Positions 8,132 to 16,039 of a stretch of 42,219 nt of DNA are shown one piece after another; the first letter of the stretch is position 1; every line of letters begins with the position of its first letter. Location: positions 1 through 42,219 of the forward strand of contig CANQZA010000011.1 of NCBI GenBank assembly GCA_947628175.1, in the 5' to 3' direction. This DNA is from an uncultured Clostridia bacterium (GTDB taxonomy: Bacteria > Bacillota > Clostridia > Oscillospirales > Acutalibacteraceae). Both the position numbers and the translations under genes were made by a program. Below the pieces are notes generated by a model that was not told where the DNA came from, did no database searches, and was given only the letters and a program-made list of their open reading frames with translations.

Positions 8132-9568
8132 TCAACCAATCTTTTTCTTGCTGAATAAAAACTTATCCAGCAATAAATCCGCCAATTCCTTTATAGGCTT
8201 GATATTCAGCATCAGCATTACGCCCAGAAGCACGGCTTCTATGATATAGAGTACGGCTCCCTTCTGAAGATAAAGCATAAGCACGCTCTGACCGATAAGA
8301 ATAATCGTCTCAATTATCATTAGCGGTAATTTATAATTTATTTTAATATATTTTCTTGCGTTTGTTCCTCTGGTTATAAACACCATCAAAAACGCAAGAA
8401 CGGTCGCAATCGCAGCTCCGTTCGCACCGATTCGCGGAATAAGAATAAAGCTGAAGAGCAGATTGGTAACAGCTCCCGACGCCGCAGTCAGGAGTGCCAT
8501 AAGTGACTTCTTTTCCGCCATATATACGGAAGCAAGGAAATTGACTATACAGGAATATGTCGTTGCAATAATAAGTATCGGAACAAATTTCCATGATTCA
8601 TAATAGGAATCCGCAACAAGAATTGTCGTAATAAACTGACAAAAAAGGATCAGCGCAGACGCAACGGTAAATACTCCGCCGCTGTAAACTCTGAAGACCT
8701 TTGAAAAGAATTCCGCCCTGCTCTCGCTCTCCGATTCATCGACTGCCGAAAGCTGCCATGCGTCAATAAATATCTGAGAGAAAAGTATTACAAAGTTAGG
8801 AATTTTTGACGCGGCAGTATAAAGCCCGTTTGCGGAAGAATTTATAAAACCTGTTATCATATAACGGTTTGAAACATTTATGATCCACCAAAGGATAACG
8901 GTCGGAACAAGCGGTATGCAATACTTTAGCATCTGTTTCGCAATGCTTTTATCACCGAGTTTTTTCGGTGTGACATATTTATACAGCTTTGCCGTAACCG
9001 TAAAAAAGATAATGGAGCAGGCATCAGACGCAATAATGGCAACGATATAGCCCGTAACGCCCCATTTAAACGGCCCTAAGAATAAAATGGTAAAAAGCAG
9101 TGTTGTAGCGGTTGCAATAATTCCGTCAACGGCAAACAGCTTTACATAACCGCTGCCGCGCACAAACTGCTGGCACAACTGGCGAAAACTGGAAACCAGC
9201 ACAAACACAATGATAAGAATGATATAATCTCCCAGCCTGAAATCATTTATATTAAGCAGGCTTATAGGATATGCAAAAATCAGAAATATTGCAAATCCCG
9301 CGAGTGTGGTTCTCACTCCCACGGTAAACACATCTCTTTTGTCTGCCGCTTTATCCAGTGCAAACCTGAGTGCCGCACTGTTTACCGCAAGAGTTACAAT
9401 GGGAATAAGAACATTGACCGTTTGCTGAACCAGATCGGCCGCACCGTAATCGCCCGTTCCCATCATTCGTGTAACAAAAGGCATCATCAGAAACGACAAA
9501 ATTTTTGATGAAAATGTACCTATGGCAAATATTATTGTATTTGACGCTAATTTTTTGTACTTATCCAA
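8132..9568 (-). CDS. Wzx-type polysaccharide/lipid-linked oligosaccharide flippase (MATE-like, MOP superfamily)
   Basis: A 478-residue polytopic membrane protein with about 12-14 hydrophobic helices. The N-terminal ASNTIIFAIGTFSSKILSFL segment followed by MMPFVTRMMGTGDYGAADLV is characteristic of the polysaccharide biosynthesis (RfbX/Wzx) family, which flips lipid-linked glycans across the membrane. The start codon is TTG at 9568 with AAGGAG nine bases upstream. It begins 12 bases after the membrane-anchored propeller-like gene, so it is last in a unit with proB, proA and that gene. No glycosyltransferase is adjacent; the nearest glycan genes are over 20 kb away. The exact cargo is unknown. 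Confidence 0.85.
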   Translation of the reverse strand: MDKYKKLASNTIIFAIGTFSSKILSFLMMPFVTRMMGTGDYGAADLVQQTVNVLIPIVTLAVNSAALRFALDKAADKRDVFTVGVRTTLAGFAIFLIFAYPISLLNINDFRLGDYIILIIVFVLVSSFRQLCQQFVRGSGYVKLFAVDGIIATATTLLFTILFLGPFKWGVTGYIVAIIASDACSIIFFTVTAKLYKYVTPKKLGDKSIAKQMLKYCIPLVPTVILWWIINVSNRYMITGFINSSANGLYTAASKIPNFVILFSQIFIDAWQLSAVDESESESRAEFFSKVFRVYSGGVFTVASALILFCQFITTILVADSYYESWKFVPILIIATTYSCIVNFLASVYMAEKKSLMALLTAASGAVTNLLFSFILIPRIGANGAAIATVLAFLMVFITRGTNARKYIKINYKLPLMIIETIILIGQSVLMLYLQKGAVLYIIEAVLLGVMLMLNIKPIKELADLLLDKFLFSKKKIG

Positions 9569-9580
9569 TCAGATATCTCC

Positions 9581-10867
9581 TTAATAACTCCATTTGCCGT
9601 TTTTGAAAGTAATCGTGTTATCCGCCGAGGCCGAGGTATAAATACAGCTTCCCCTATATGTATTATTCCCGTCTGACTTTTTTGAACCGAACAAAAATAC
9701 ATACTGATATCCGTATCCGATTCCCAATGTTCCACTGTTGTCGGCATTTGCCACTGAAAGCATTGTTTTTCTATCGCTGGAATTCATATTAAGCTCCATG
9801 GCTTTCATTCTGTTTGCGTCCTTCGCCGTGTAATATAATCTGTTTGCATAGATTACGGGATAATCTATTACACTGCAGTCCTCTAAAAGCGTAACACTTT
9901 TTTCTGAACCGAATTTTTTTCGGCAAAGGTCAAATGTATCATCATCCTGCTTTTCATAATAATAAAAATATCCGCACTCAAGCTGAAGCTTTGTTATTTT
10001 ATCTCCTTTTGTATCGTCCATAAAATAACGCCTGTCATTTTTATTATTGGTATTTACCGTTATATATTCATAATAATGAGCAACTTCGTCATACTGCGTA
10101 AAGAAAATTCTTGATAAAGAAATTCCGGTGAAACTGACCTTTTTATCGGCGGGCGCAGTATAAAGTACGGTTTTTGAAAAATCCTCCGTGCTTATATAAC
10201 CTACTGTATTGTCCGTGCCTATAAAATAAATTCTGCTGTCATAAAGATACGCGAATTCAATATTGTCGCAGACATTCACCATATCTCCGCCCGTTATCTG
10301 CGCTTTTTTCAGCTTGTCCGTTTTTGTATCAATCATATATATATAATCACCGAGAACATTAAGACATTTAAAAGAATACTCTTTAACATTAACGGCACTG
10401 TTTGTCTCGCTGTTGGGTTCAAATCTGTAAAGTCCTTTTTGGGGAATACTGAAATATATATAGGATGAACTGTAGGTTACCGCTCCGTTTGTCTTATTGA
10501 GAAGGTTTCCGAGTTGATTGCCCTGCAAAGAGGTATCAAACGAAAACTCATCAAATTCAGTATAATCATAATTTTTTTGCTTTTGTGTTGTCACCGGCTT
10601 TTTGGAAGTCTGCTCGGCAGTTGGCTTTGATGTGGTTTTTCCGAGCATATCCTCTCTTACAAAAGCAACAGCCTGCTGCACTCTGTCTATCGGTAAAAAA
10701 ACGGAGAAATCAAAATCGGGATCGCATATTTTTATCGTTACTAAAAAGGATGCCGCCGCTAAAATAATAATACCGAGAAATATCAGAAAATTTTTTCTCG
10801 CTTTTTTTCTTTTTCTCGCTTTCTGCCTTTTTTTTCTCTCCTCAAGTCTTGTATTCTCATTCATCAT
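9581..10867 (-). CDS. Membrane-anchored DUF5050-like (beta-propeller-type) protein
   Basis: A 428-residue protein. It has a strongly basic N-terminus (KKRQKARKRKKARKN, residues ~11-25), one membrane helix (~26-46), a Thr/Lys/Gln-rich linker (~75-100) and an extracellular domain built of short repeated beta units (YIYFSIPQKGLYRF, YIYMIDTKTDKL, RIYFIGTDNTVGYI, YFYYYEKQDDDTFDL, RLYYTAKDANRM). That spacing resembles DUF5050 or propeller repeats; the function is unknown. The start overlaps the proA stop by four bases (ATGA), implying translational coupling. Confidence 0.75.
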   Translation of the reverse strand: MMNENTRLEERKKRQKARKRKKARKNFLIFLGIIILAAASFLVTIKICDPDFDFSVFLPIDRVQQAVAFVREDMLGKTTSKPTAEQTSKKPVTTQKQKNYDYTEFDEFSFDTSLQGNQLGNLLNKTNGAVTYSSSYIYFSIPQKGLYRFEPNSETNSAVNVKEYSFKCLNVLGDYIYMIDTKTDKLKKAQITGGDMVNVCDNIEFAYLYDSRIYFIGTDNTVGYISTEDFSKTVLYTAPADKKVSFTGISLSRIFFTQYDEVAHYYEYITVNTNNKNDRRYFMDDTKGDKITKLQLECGYFYYYEKQDDDTFDLCRKKFGSEKSVTLLEDCSVIDYPVIYANRLYYTAKDANRMKAMELNMNSSDRKTMLSVANADNSGTLGIGYGYQYVFLFGSKKSDGNNTYRGSCIYTSASADNTITFKNGKWSY

Positions 10868-12102
10868 CTAACCTGTCCGTTTCCGAAAATCAAATATTTT
10901 GTTGTAGTAAGCTGCGCAAGCCCCATAGGTCCTCTCGCGTGCAGCTTTTGGGTTGATATTCCGATTTCAGCTCCGAGTCCGAATTCACCGCCGTCTGTAA
11001 AGCGTGTTGACGCATTATGATATACCGAGGAGGAATCTATCCTGCTCATAAAAAGCTTTGCATTGTCCCGGTTGCCTGTTATGATTGCCTCGGAGTGTCC
11101 CGTTGAGTTTTTGTTTATATGAACAATGGCCTCATCAATACTGTCCACCGTTTTAACGCTGATAATATAATCAAGGTATTCCGTTGCGAAATCCTCATCC
11201 GACGCAGGCGTAATATCCGGACAGATTTTCCGTGCCCTCTCATCACCGCGTATTTCCACATTTTTTTCATCAAGGCGCGCTTTTATTACAGGAAGTGCGC
11301 TGGCAATAATCTTACTGTGGATAACAAGGCTTTCGCATGCGTTGCAGACACTTATGCGCTGTGTTTTTGCATTAAAAATAATATTGGCAGCCATTTCAAT
11401 ATCCGCGTACTCATCCACATAGATGTGGCAATTTCCCGAGCCCGTTTCAATGACCGGAACAGTCGAGTTTTCCACCACCGCTTTTATAAGTGCCTTTCCG
11501 CCTCTTGGTATAAGGCAGTCAAGATATTCCTTCATCTTCATCATTTCGTTTGAGGATTCACGAGTTGTATCAGTTACAAGACTGATGCAGTTTTCATCAA
11601 GTCCCGCCTCTTTTATTGCCCGTCTCATAATGTCTGAAATGGCGATATTGGAGTTAATTGCTTCCTTTCCTCCGCGAAGAATCACCGCATTGCCGCTTTT
11701 AAGGCAAAGAGCGGCTGCGTCGGCTGTTACATTAGGTCGTGCCTCATATATTATACCGATAACGCCAATAGGACAGGAAATTTTTTGAATTTTCAAACCG
11801 TTAGGCCGTATTGTATCCTCAAGAATTTTGCCGCACGGATCATCCAATTGAGCAACCTGACGACAACCGTCTGCAATTGCCGCGATTCTGCCGCGGTCAA
11901 GCATAAGTCTGTCAAGAAGCCCTTTATTAAGCCCCGCCCTTTCACCGTTATCAAGATCTTTTCTGTTTGCGTCAATTATTTTTTCCGCCTCATTTTCAAG
12001 CGCATCGGCAATGTTCATAAGCGCATTGTTTTTTTGCTGCGTCGTTGCCGTTACAAGAGAAGCAGATGCCGTTTTTGCATGAATACCAAGCTGTTTTAAC
12101 AT
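10864..12102 (-). CDS. proA: Gamma-glutamyl phosphate reductase
   Basis: Reduces gamma-glutamyl phosphate to glutamate-5-semialdehyde with NADPH, the second step of proline synthesis. It is about 412 residues long, as usual. The family blocks are IGVIGIIYEARPNVTADAAAL near residue 105-125, the catalytic cysteine in ISVCNACESL, and the C-terminal HNASTRFTDGGEFGLGAEIGIST region. The start at 12102 is preferred to the ATG at 12111 because AAAGGG lies eight bases before it and only one before the other. It begins one base after the proB stop region. Confidence 0.96.
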   Translation of the reverse strand: MLKQLGIHAKTASASLVTATTQQKNNALMNIADALENEAEKIIDANRKDLDNGERAGLNKGLLDRLMLDRGRIAAIADGCRQVAQLDDPCGKILEDTIRPNGLKIQKISCPIGVIGIIYEARPNVTADAAALCLKSGNAVILRGGKEAINSNIAISDIMRRAIKEAGLDENCISLVTDTTRESSNEMMKMKEYLDCLIPRGGKALIKAVVENSTVPVIETGSGNCHIYVDEYADIEMAANIIFNAKTQRISVCNACESLVIHSKIIASALPVIKARLDEKNVEIRGDERARKICPDITPASDEDFATEYLDYIISVKTVDSIDEAIVHINKNSTGHSEAIITGNRDNAKLFMSRIDSSSVYHNASTRFTDGGEFGLGAEIGISTQKLHARGPMGLAQLTTTKYLIFGNGQVR

Positions 12103-12103
12103 T

Positions 12104-12892
12104 TCATTCACCCTTTGCTGAAAAATATGTACCTATACTTTCTCCCGATATTGCCTTATATAGAGCCGTAGGTTTTTCCCCATTCATAATGATTACGGGT
12201 ATACCCGCGTCCGTGGCGATTTTGGCGGCCTTGATTTTCGTCTGAAATCCGCCTGTTCCCTTATCTCCCGCGCCGCCTGCCGCTTCAAAGATTCCTTCGG
12301 TTATATTGTCTACTTTTGAAATAAGCTTCGCGTCTGCATTTTCAGACGGATTACTGTCATACAAACCGTGTGTATCCGTAAGCATAATAAGAATATCGGC
12401 TTCAATCAGTGCAGCCACATTTGCACTCAGGCAATCATTGTCACCATTGAGAAGCTCTTCAACATAAACAGAGTCGTTTTCATTAACAATCGGAAGAGAA
12501 TCATACTCAAAAAGCTGATTGAATGTATCGATAAGATGATTTTTTTCCATCGGATTTTCAAGCGTATCCGCAGTGAAAAGAAGCTGGCTGACTATTACGC
12601 CATATTCGGAAAAAAGCTTATCATAAAGAAACATCAGTTCACACTGACCGACTGCCGCCGATGCTTGAAGTCCCCTTGTCGTTTCAGGCTTTTTGCCCAA
12701 GCCGAGCTTTGCCGCTCCGATTCCAACGGCACCGCTTGATACAAGAACAATCTCGTTTCCCTCGTTTTTCAAATCGGATAAAACCGATACCAGCTTTGCC
12801 ATACGGGCAATATTTGTTTTACCTGTTTTATGTGTAAGAGTCGATGTTCCAACCTTGACTACAATTCTTTTTTTTCCTTCCTCTTTTGCCAT
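12104..12892 (-). CDS. proB: Glutamate 5-kinase, short form without PUA domain
   Basis: Phosphorylates glutamate to gamma-glutamyl phosphate, the first step of proline synthesis and normally the proline-inhibited one. The amino-acid-kinase fold is complete: KRIVVKVGTSTL at the N-terminus, VLVSSGAVGIG, VNENDSV, and GTGGFQTKIKAAKIA near the C-terminus. It is 262 residues and stops after the kinase domain, so the PUA domain of ~365-residue ProB proteins is absent. The ATG at 12892 is chosen because GGAGAAG precedes it and because longer frames start upstream of the promoter found at 12927-12955. Confidence 0.95.
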   Translation of the reverse strand: MAKEEGKKRIVVKVGTSTLTHKTGKTNIARMAKLVSVLSDLKNEGNEIVLVSSGAVGIGAAKLGLGKKPETTRGLQASAAVGQCELMFLYDKLFSEYGVIVSQLLFTADTLENPMEKNHLIDTFNQLFEYDSLPIVNENDSVYVEELLNGDNDCLSANVAALIEADILIMLTDTHGLYDSNPSENADAKLISKVDNITEGIFEAAGGAGDKGTGGFQTKIKAAKIATDAGIPVIIMNGEKPTALYKAISGESIGTYFSAKGE

Positions 12893-12926
12893 AACGCACT
12901 TCTCCATATTAATTACAATTGCCTGT

Positions 12927-12955
12927 ATTATATCACATATATGTAAACAGTTAAA
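12927..12955 (-). promoter_or_regulatory. SigA-type promoter of the proB operon with extended -10
   Basis: Minus strand: -35-like TTTAAC (12955-12950), 17-base spacer ending TGA, then -10 TATAAT (12932-12927); the TG one base before the -10 makes it an extended -10. It lies 35 bases before the chosen proB start. Confidence 0.65.
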
Positions 12956-13014
12956 CATATTTTTTGAATGTTTTTGAAATTTCGGCAAAAAATAGATGAC
13001 GGAGGTAATGCTAT

Positions 13015-14343
13015 ATGACTAAAAGAGGATATGTAAGAATTTTTTCTTTTTCGGCGGCAATTGTTTTAGTGCTTGCAGGCTTTGCCGCAACAAATATGAA
13101 CAGGGCGGATTCATACAAGGCAAGACTTGAAAATTCATATCAGCAAAGTCTTAACGAACTTTCTGAAAGTCTTGATTCAATTGAAACTAATTTAACAAAA
13201 AGCGTTTATTCCAATTCCGATAATATGCTTTATGAACTGAGCTCTGATTTGTACTCGGAATGTACGCAGGCGAAGGATTCACTGTCAAGGCTTCCCGTTG
13301 AGCAAATGAATTTAAGCTCCACCTACAAATTCATAAGTCAGGCAAGCGACTATGCGTCTTATATCGCGCACAAAATATCATCAAACAAAAAAGTTACCGA
13401 TGATGAACACAAAAATCTTATAAAACTGCTTGACTATGCAAAGGAGCTGGGAAACTCTGTTGATTCAATGGTAGCGATATGCAACAACGGCGGAAAAATA
13501 ACTGCCAGCAAAGTTAAAAACACCAGCGACATACAGGTCAACGCCATTTCAAGCGATATGACCTCTGCCGAGGATGTTTTCAAAGACTACCCTACGCTTC
13601 TTTACGACGGACCTTTTGCCGATGCCGTATTAAACCGCGAGCCGGAGCTTCTGAAAGGAGAAAAAAGCGTAAGCAAGGAAGACGCAAGAGAGATTGCCGC
13701 ATCAGCTCTTGGATGCAACATCAGCGAAATCACCTTTGAGGGCGACGAGGATGGAAATATCCCATGCTATGCTTTCAGCTTCGGTCAAAGAACAATCGGA
13801 ATAACCAAAAACGGCGGATATGTCGCATATATACTTTACGGCGGCAAAATAACACAGTCCACAATTGGCGAAAAAAATGCCGTCAATATTGCGAAACGAT
13901 ATCTTGACAGGCTCGGCTATAAAAATATGAAAGAAAGCTACTATATGGTCAACAACAACATCTGTGTTGTAAATTTCTCGTATATCAGCGATAATGTAAC
14001 TTATTACAGTGATCTTATCAAAGTGGGCGTTTCTATGAGTGACGGGAAGATACTTTCACTTGAAGCAGAAGGTTATATTACAAACCACAGAGACAGAAAG
14101 GAATTTTCCTCAAAAATAAAGCAGTCAGAGGCGAAAAAGGGTGTAAGCTCATATCTTAATGTAATTTCCGCGAAAAAATGTGTTATTCCCAAGGACAATG
14201 CGACTGAGGTTATGTGCTACGAATTTCACTGTGAAAGCGCAGATACAAACGAAGAAGTTCTCATATATGTAAATTCCAACACAGGAAAAGAAGAGGATAT
14301 CATGCTCCTTCTTTATTCGGACGGCGGAACTTTAACAAAATAA
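13015..14343 (+). CDS. ypeB: Germination protein YpeB
   Basis: A 442-residue spore protein that, in Bacillus, is needed for the stability and localisation of the cortex-lytic enzyme SleB. It has an N-terminal membrane anchor (residues ~9-26), a long helical region (~30-160) and PepSY-like repeats in the C-terminal half (SVSKEDAREIAASALG, then NAVNIAKRYLDRLGY, then QSEAKKGVSSYLNV). The C-terminus is close to the family's usual end. GGAGG lies nine bases before the ATG. sleB usually sits next to ypeB but is absent here; the gene is divergent from proB. Confidence 0.9.
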   Translation: MTKRGYVRIFSFSAAIVLVLAGFAATNMNRADSYKARLENSYQQSLNELSESLDSIETNLTKSVYSNSDNMLYELSSDLYSECTQAKDSLSRLPVEQMNLSSTYKFISQASDYASYIAHKISSNKKVTDDEHKNLIKLLDYAKELGNSVDSMVAICNNGGKITASKVKNTSDIQVNAISSDMTSAEDVFKDYPTLLYDGPFADAVLNREPELLKGEKSVSKEDAREIAASALGCNISEITFEGDEDGNIPCYAFSFGQRTIGITKNGGYVAYILYGGKITQSTIGEKNAVNIAKRYLDRLGYKNMKESYYMVNNNICVVNFSYISDNVTYYSDLIKVGVSMSDGKILSLEAEGYITNHRDRKEFSSKIKQSEAKKGVSSYLNVISAKKCVIPKDNATEVMCYEFHCESADTNEEVLIYVNSNTGKEEDIMLLLYSDGGTLTK

Positions 14344-14396
14344 ATGTATAATAAAAAAATTACAGGTAAAAATAAAAACGAAAGGAAGTAATGATT

Positions 14397-14705
14397 ATGA
14401 AAAATAAAATTTTAATTTTCGCAATGGCAGTAGCAGTTATTGCAACAGTATTTATGGGTTGTGCGAAGGATAACGGTGACACATTGAGCACAAGCGATAC
14501 AACAGCATCTGTTTCAAACACATCCGATACAACCAATACAACAGCATCAGGCACAACAAACAACACAACAGATGTCGGTGAAGAATTAAGCACAAACGCC
14601 GATAAAGTCGGCGATGATATAAGCAGAGGCGCTCAGGATGCGGCTGACGGTGTAGGCGGAGCTGCTGATGAAGCAGGTAACGCCGTATCAGATGCCCTTG
14701 AATAA
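14397..14705 (+). CDS. Small Thr-rich lipoprotein of unknown function
   Basis: About 102 residues. It has a lipoprotein signal (basic start, hydrophobic AMAVAVIATVF, lipobox FMGC, so the mature protein would start at a lipidated Cys). After that comes a Ser/Thr/Asp-rich segment with repeated SDTT/NTT units, then an Ala/Gly/Asp-rich helical tail (SRGAQDAADGVGGAADEAGN). The ATG at 14397 is preferred to 14391 because GGAAG lies eight bases before it. It starts 53 bases after ypeB on the same strand and may be a spore-envelope partner, but this is inference. Confidence 0.75.
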   Translation: MKNKILIFAMAVAVIATVFMGCAKDNGDTLSTSDTTASVSNTSDTTNTTASGTTNNTTDVGEELSTNADKVGDDISRGAQDAADGVGGAADEAGNAVSDALE

Positions 14706-14755
14706 GGAGCAAACATAAAAAACGATATTTGATAAAACTCAACACCGATAACAAA

Positions 14756-14788
14756 AATCCGCAGAAGCACAATATGCTTCTGCGGATT
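14756..14788. terminator. Terminator hairpin between the lipoprotein and aldolase genes
   Basis: Perfect 14-bp stem AATCCGCAGAAGCA / TGCTTCTGCGGATT with a 5-base loop. The T-run (TTTTTG) follows on the minus strand, so it mainly ends the aldolase transcript; the plus direction lacks a long T-run. Confidence 0.85.
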
Positions 14789-14803
14789 CTGAATTATGAT
14801 TGA

Positions 14804-16018
14804 TTATTTATCAATCTGTTTTGAATATTTTGCAAGGTAAACGGTTCTCATCAGGAAACATTCTGCTTTTGGAACATAATGAGAGCGATTAAATATATCA
14901 ACATCAATTACTGCCGAGCAGCCCTTATCCATAATAATTTCAAGAGCCTGCATATCACCGTCATTATTACCTGTTATAAGAGCACCGTTGCCCTGAATCA
15001 GCACAGCGTTTCGGGATTGAATTGCCTTACCGATTTCATCTGCACAGTCATCGGTGTCCCCGTCAATCCAAGGGCAGCATTTCACATCAAGCCCTACGAT
15101 CTGAGCAAAGTCATCAATCATCGGAATCATATCTTCTCCTGTGCATGAAACCGCAACAACATCAGGCGCTGTAAGGTGTTTAATCATCGTACAATTTTCT
15201 GTTTCGTAAATTGCCTTATGAATCTTGGCGCACTTGGGAGCTATTCCGTTGATTCCAAGACCTGTATACATATCAACATCAACTGTAACATCGCCTACTG
15301 TTAAGGTAAAAATTTCACCGTTTTTGACGGATGAACCGAGGTCACAAATCGTCTCAGGCATTTCTCCGCAACCTGCTTTGTCAAGAAAATATGCTCTTTT
15401 TGCATCTTCGGAATATTCCTTGACCCATGCGTGACGCAGGAAATTATCCTTGATAACCTTTTCACAGCACTTTTCAAGTGTTTCAGCAAGTTCAAATGCC
15501 TGCTCATATGTATCACCCATACAAACCGTACCATGGTGCATAAGCATAATTGCACGGCTGCGAGGATTCATCATCATACACATTTCAACTTTTTTACGCA
15601 GTGCATTTGTTGTTGACATGGCATAATCGGCAACGGGAACTTTGTCCCCGAGCACAGGTCTGAATTCATCATAAACATTTCTGATTTCCATACCTGTGAT
15701 GCTGACAATGGTGGCTGCCTTCTGATGAGTATGTATAACAAAATCAACAGTGGGATGATGTCTGTATGCAGCAGCGTGAACACCCTTTTCCGACGAAGGC
15801 TTTATATCGCCCTCGTGAGAACAGTCTTCAATATTTACAACTACAACCTCATCCGGAGTAAGCGTTTCATACGCTCTTCCCGAAGGCGTTATAACAAACT
15901 GTGTCTCACTGATTCTTGCAGAAACATTTCCCCATGTGCGGGCAATAAGACCTGTTTCAAGGAGCTTTTTACCTGCTTCAACAACTAATTTTTTAGCTTC
16001 TTCAATTTCATAAGCCAT
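14804..16018 (-). CDS. Tandem-domain class II aldolase/adducin family protein
   Basis: A 404-residue protein with two copies of the class II aldolase fold. The first (residues ~1-210) looks catalytic: Glu77 in SSEKGVHAAAY, zinc ligands His96 and His98 in VIHTHQKA, and His161/162 in MLMHHGTVCMG. These enzymes cleave phosphorylated sugars such as fuculose- or rhamnulose-phosphate, or act as epimerases or decarboxylases. The second half (~225-404) parallels the first (AKIHKAIYETEN, MIKHLTAPDVV, VLIQGNGALITGN) but has lost the histidines. It lies 21 bases after the aminotransferase gene with AAAGGAAA upstream. The natural substrate is unknown; a sugar phosphate from the FGGY kinase in the same cluster is the best guess. 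Confidence 0.85.
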   Translation of the reverse strand: MAYEIEEAKKLVVEAGKKLLETGLIARTWGNVSARISETQFVITPSGRAYETLTPDEVVVVNIEDCSHEGDIKPSSEKGVHAAAYRHHPTVDFVIHTHQKAATIVSITGMEIRNVYDEFRPVLGDKVPVADYAMSTTNALRKKVEMCMMMNPRSRAIMLMHHGTVCMGDTYEQAFELAETLEKCCEKVIKDNFLRHAWVKEYSEDAKRAYFLDKAGCGEMPETICDLGSSVKNGEIFTLTVGDVTVDVDMYTGLGINGIAPKCAKIHKAIYETENCTMIKHLTAPDVVAVSCTGEDMIPMIDDFAQIVGLDVKCCPWIDGDTDDCADEIGKAIQSRNAVLIQGNGALITGNNDGDMQALEIIMDKGCSAVIDVDIFNRSHYVPKAECFLMRTVYLAKYSKQIDK

Positions 16019-16039
16019 AAATTCTATTTCCTTTCAAAA

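Noticed and set aside
12893-12988. Longer start for proB (ATG at 12988)
   Set aside because: It lies upstream of the proB promoter, and the extra residues do not belong to the kinase family.
12956-13014. SigF/SigG-type promoter before ypeB
   Set aside because: Partial matches only (a GGCAAAAAAT-like -10 without proper spacing); not strong enough to call.
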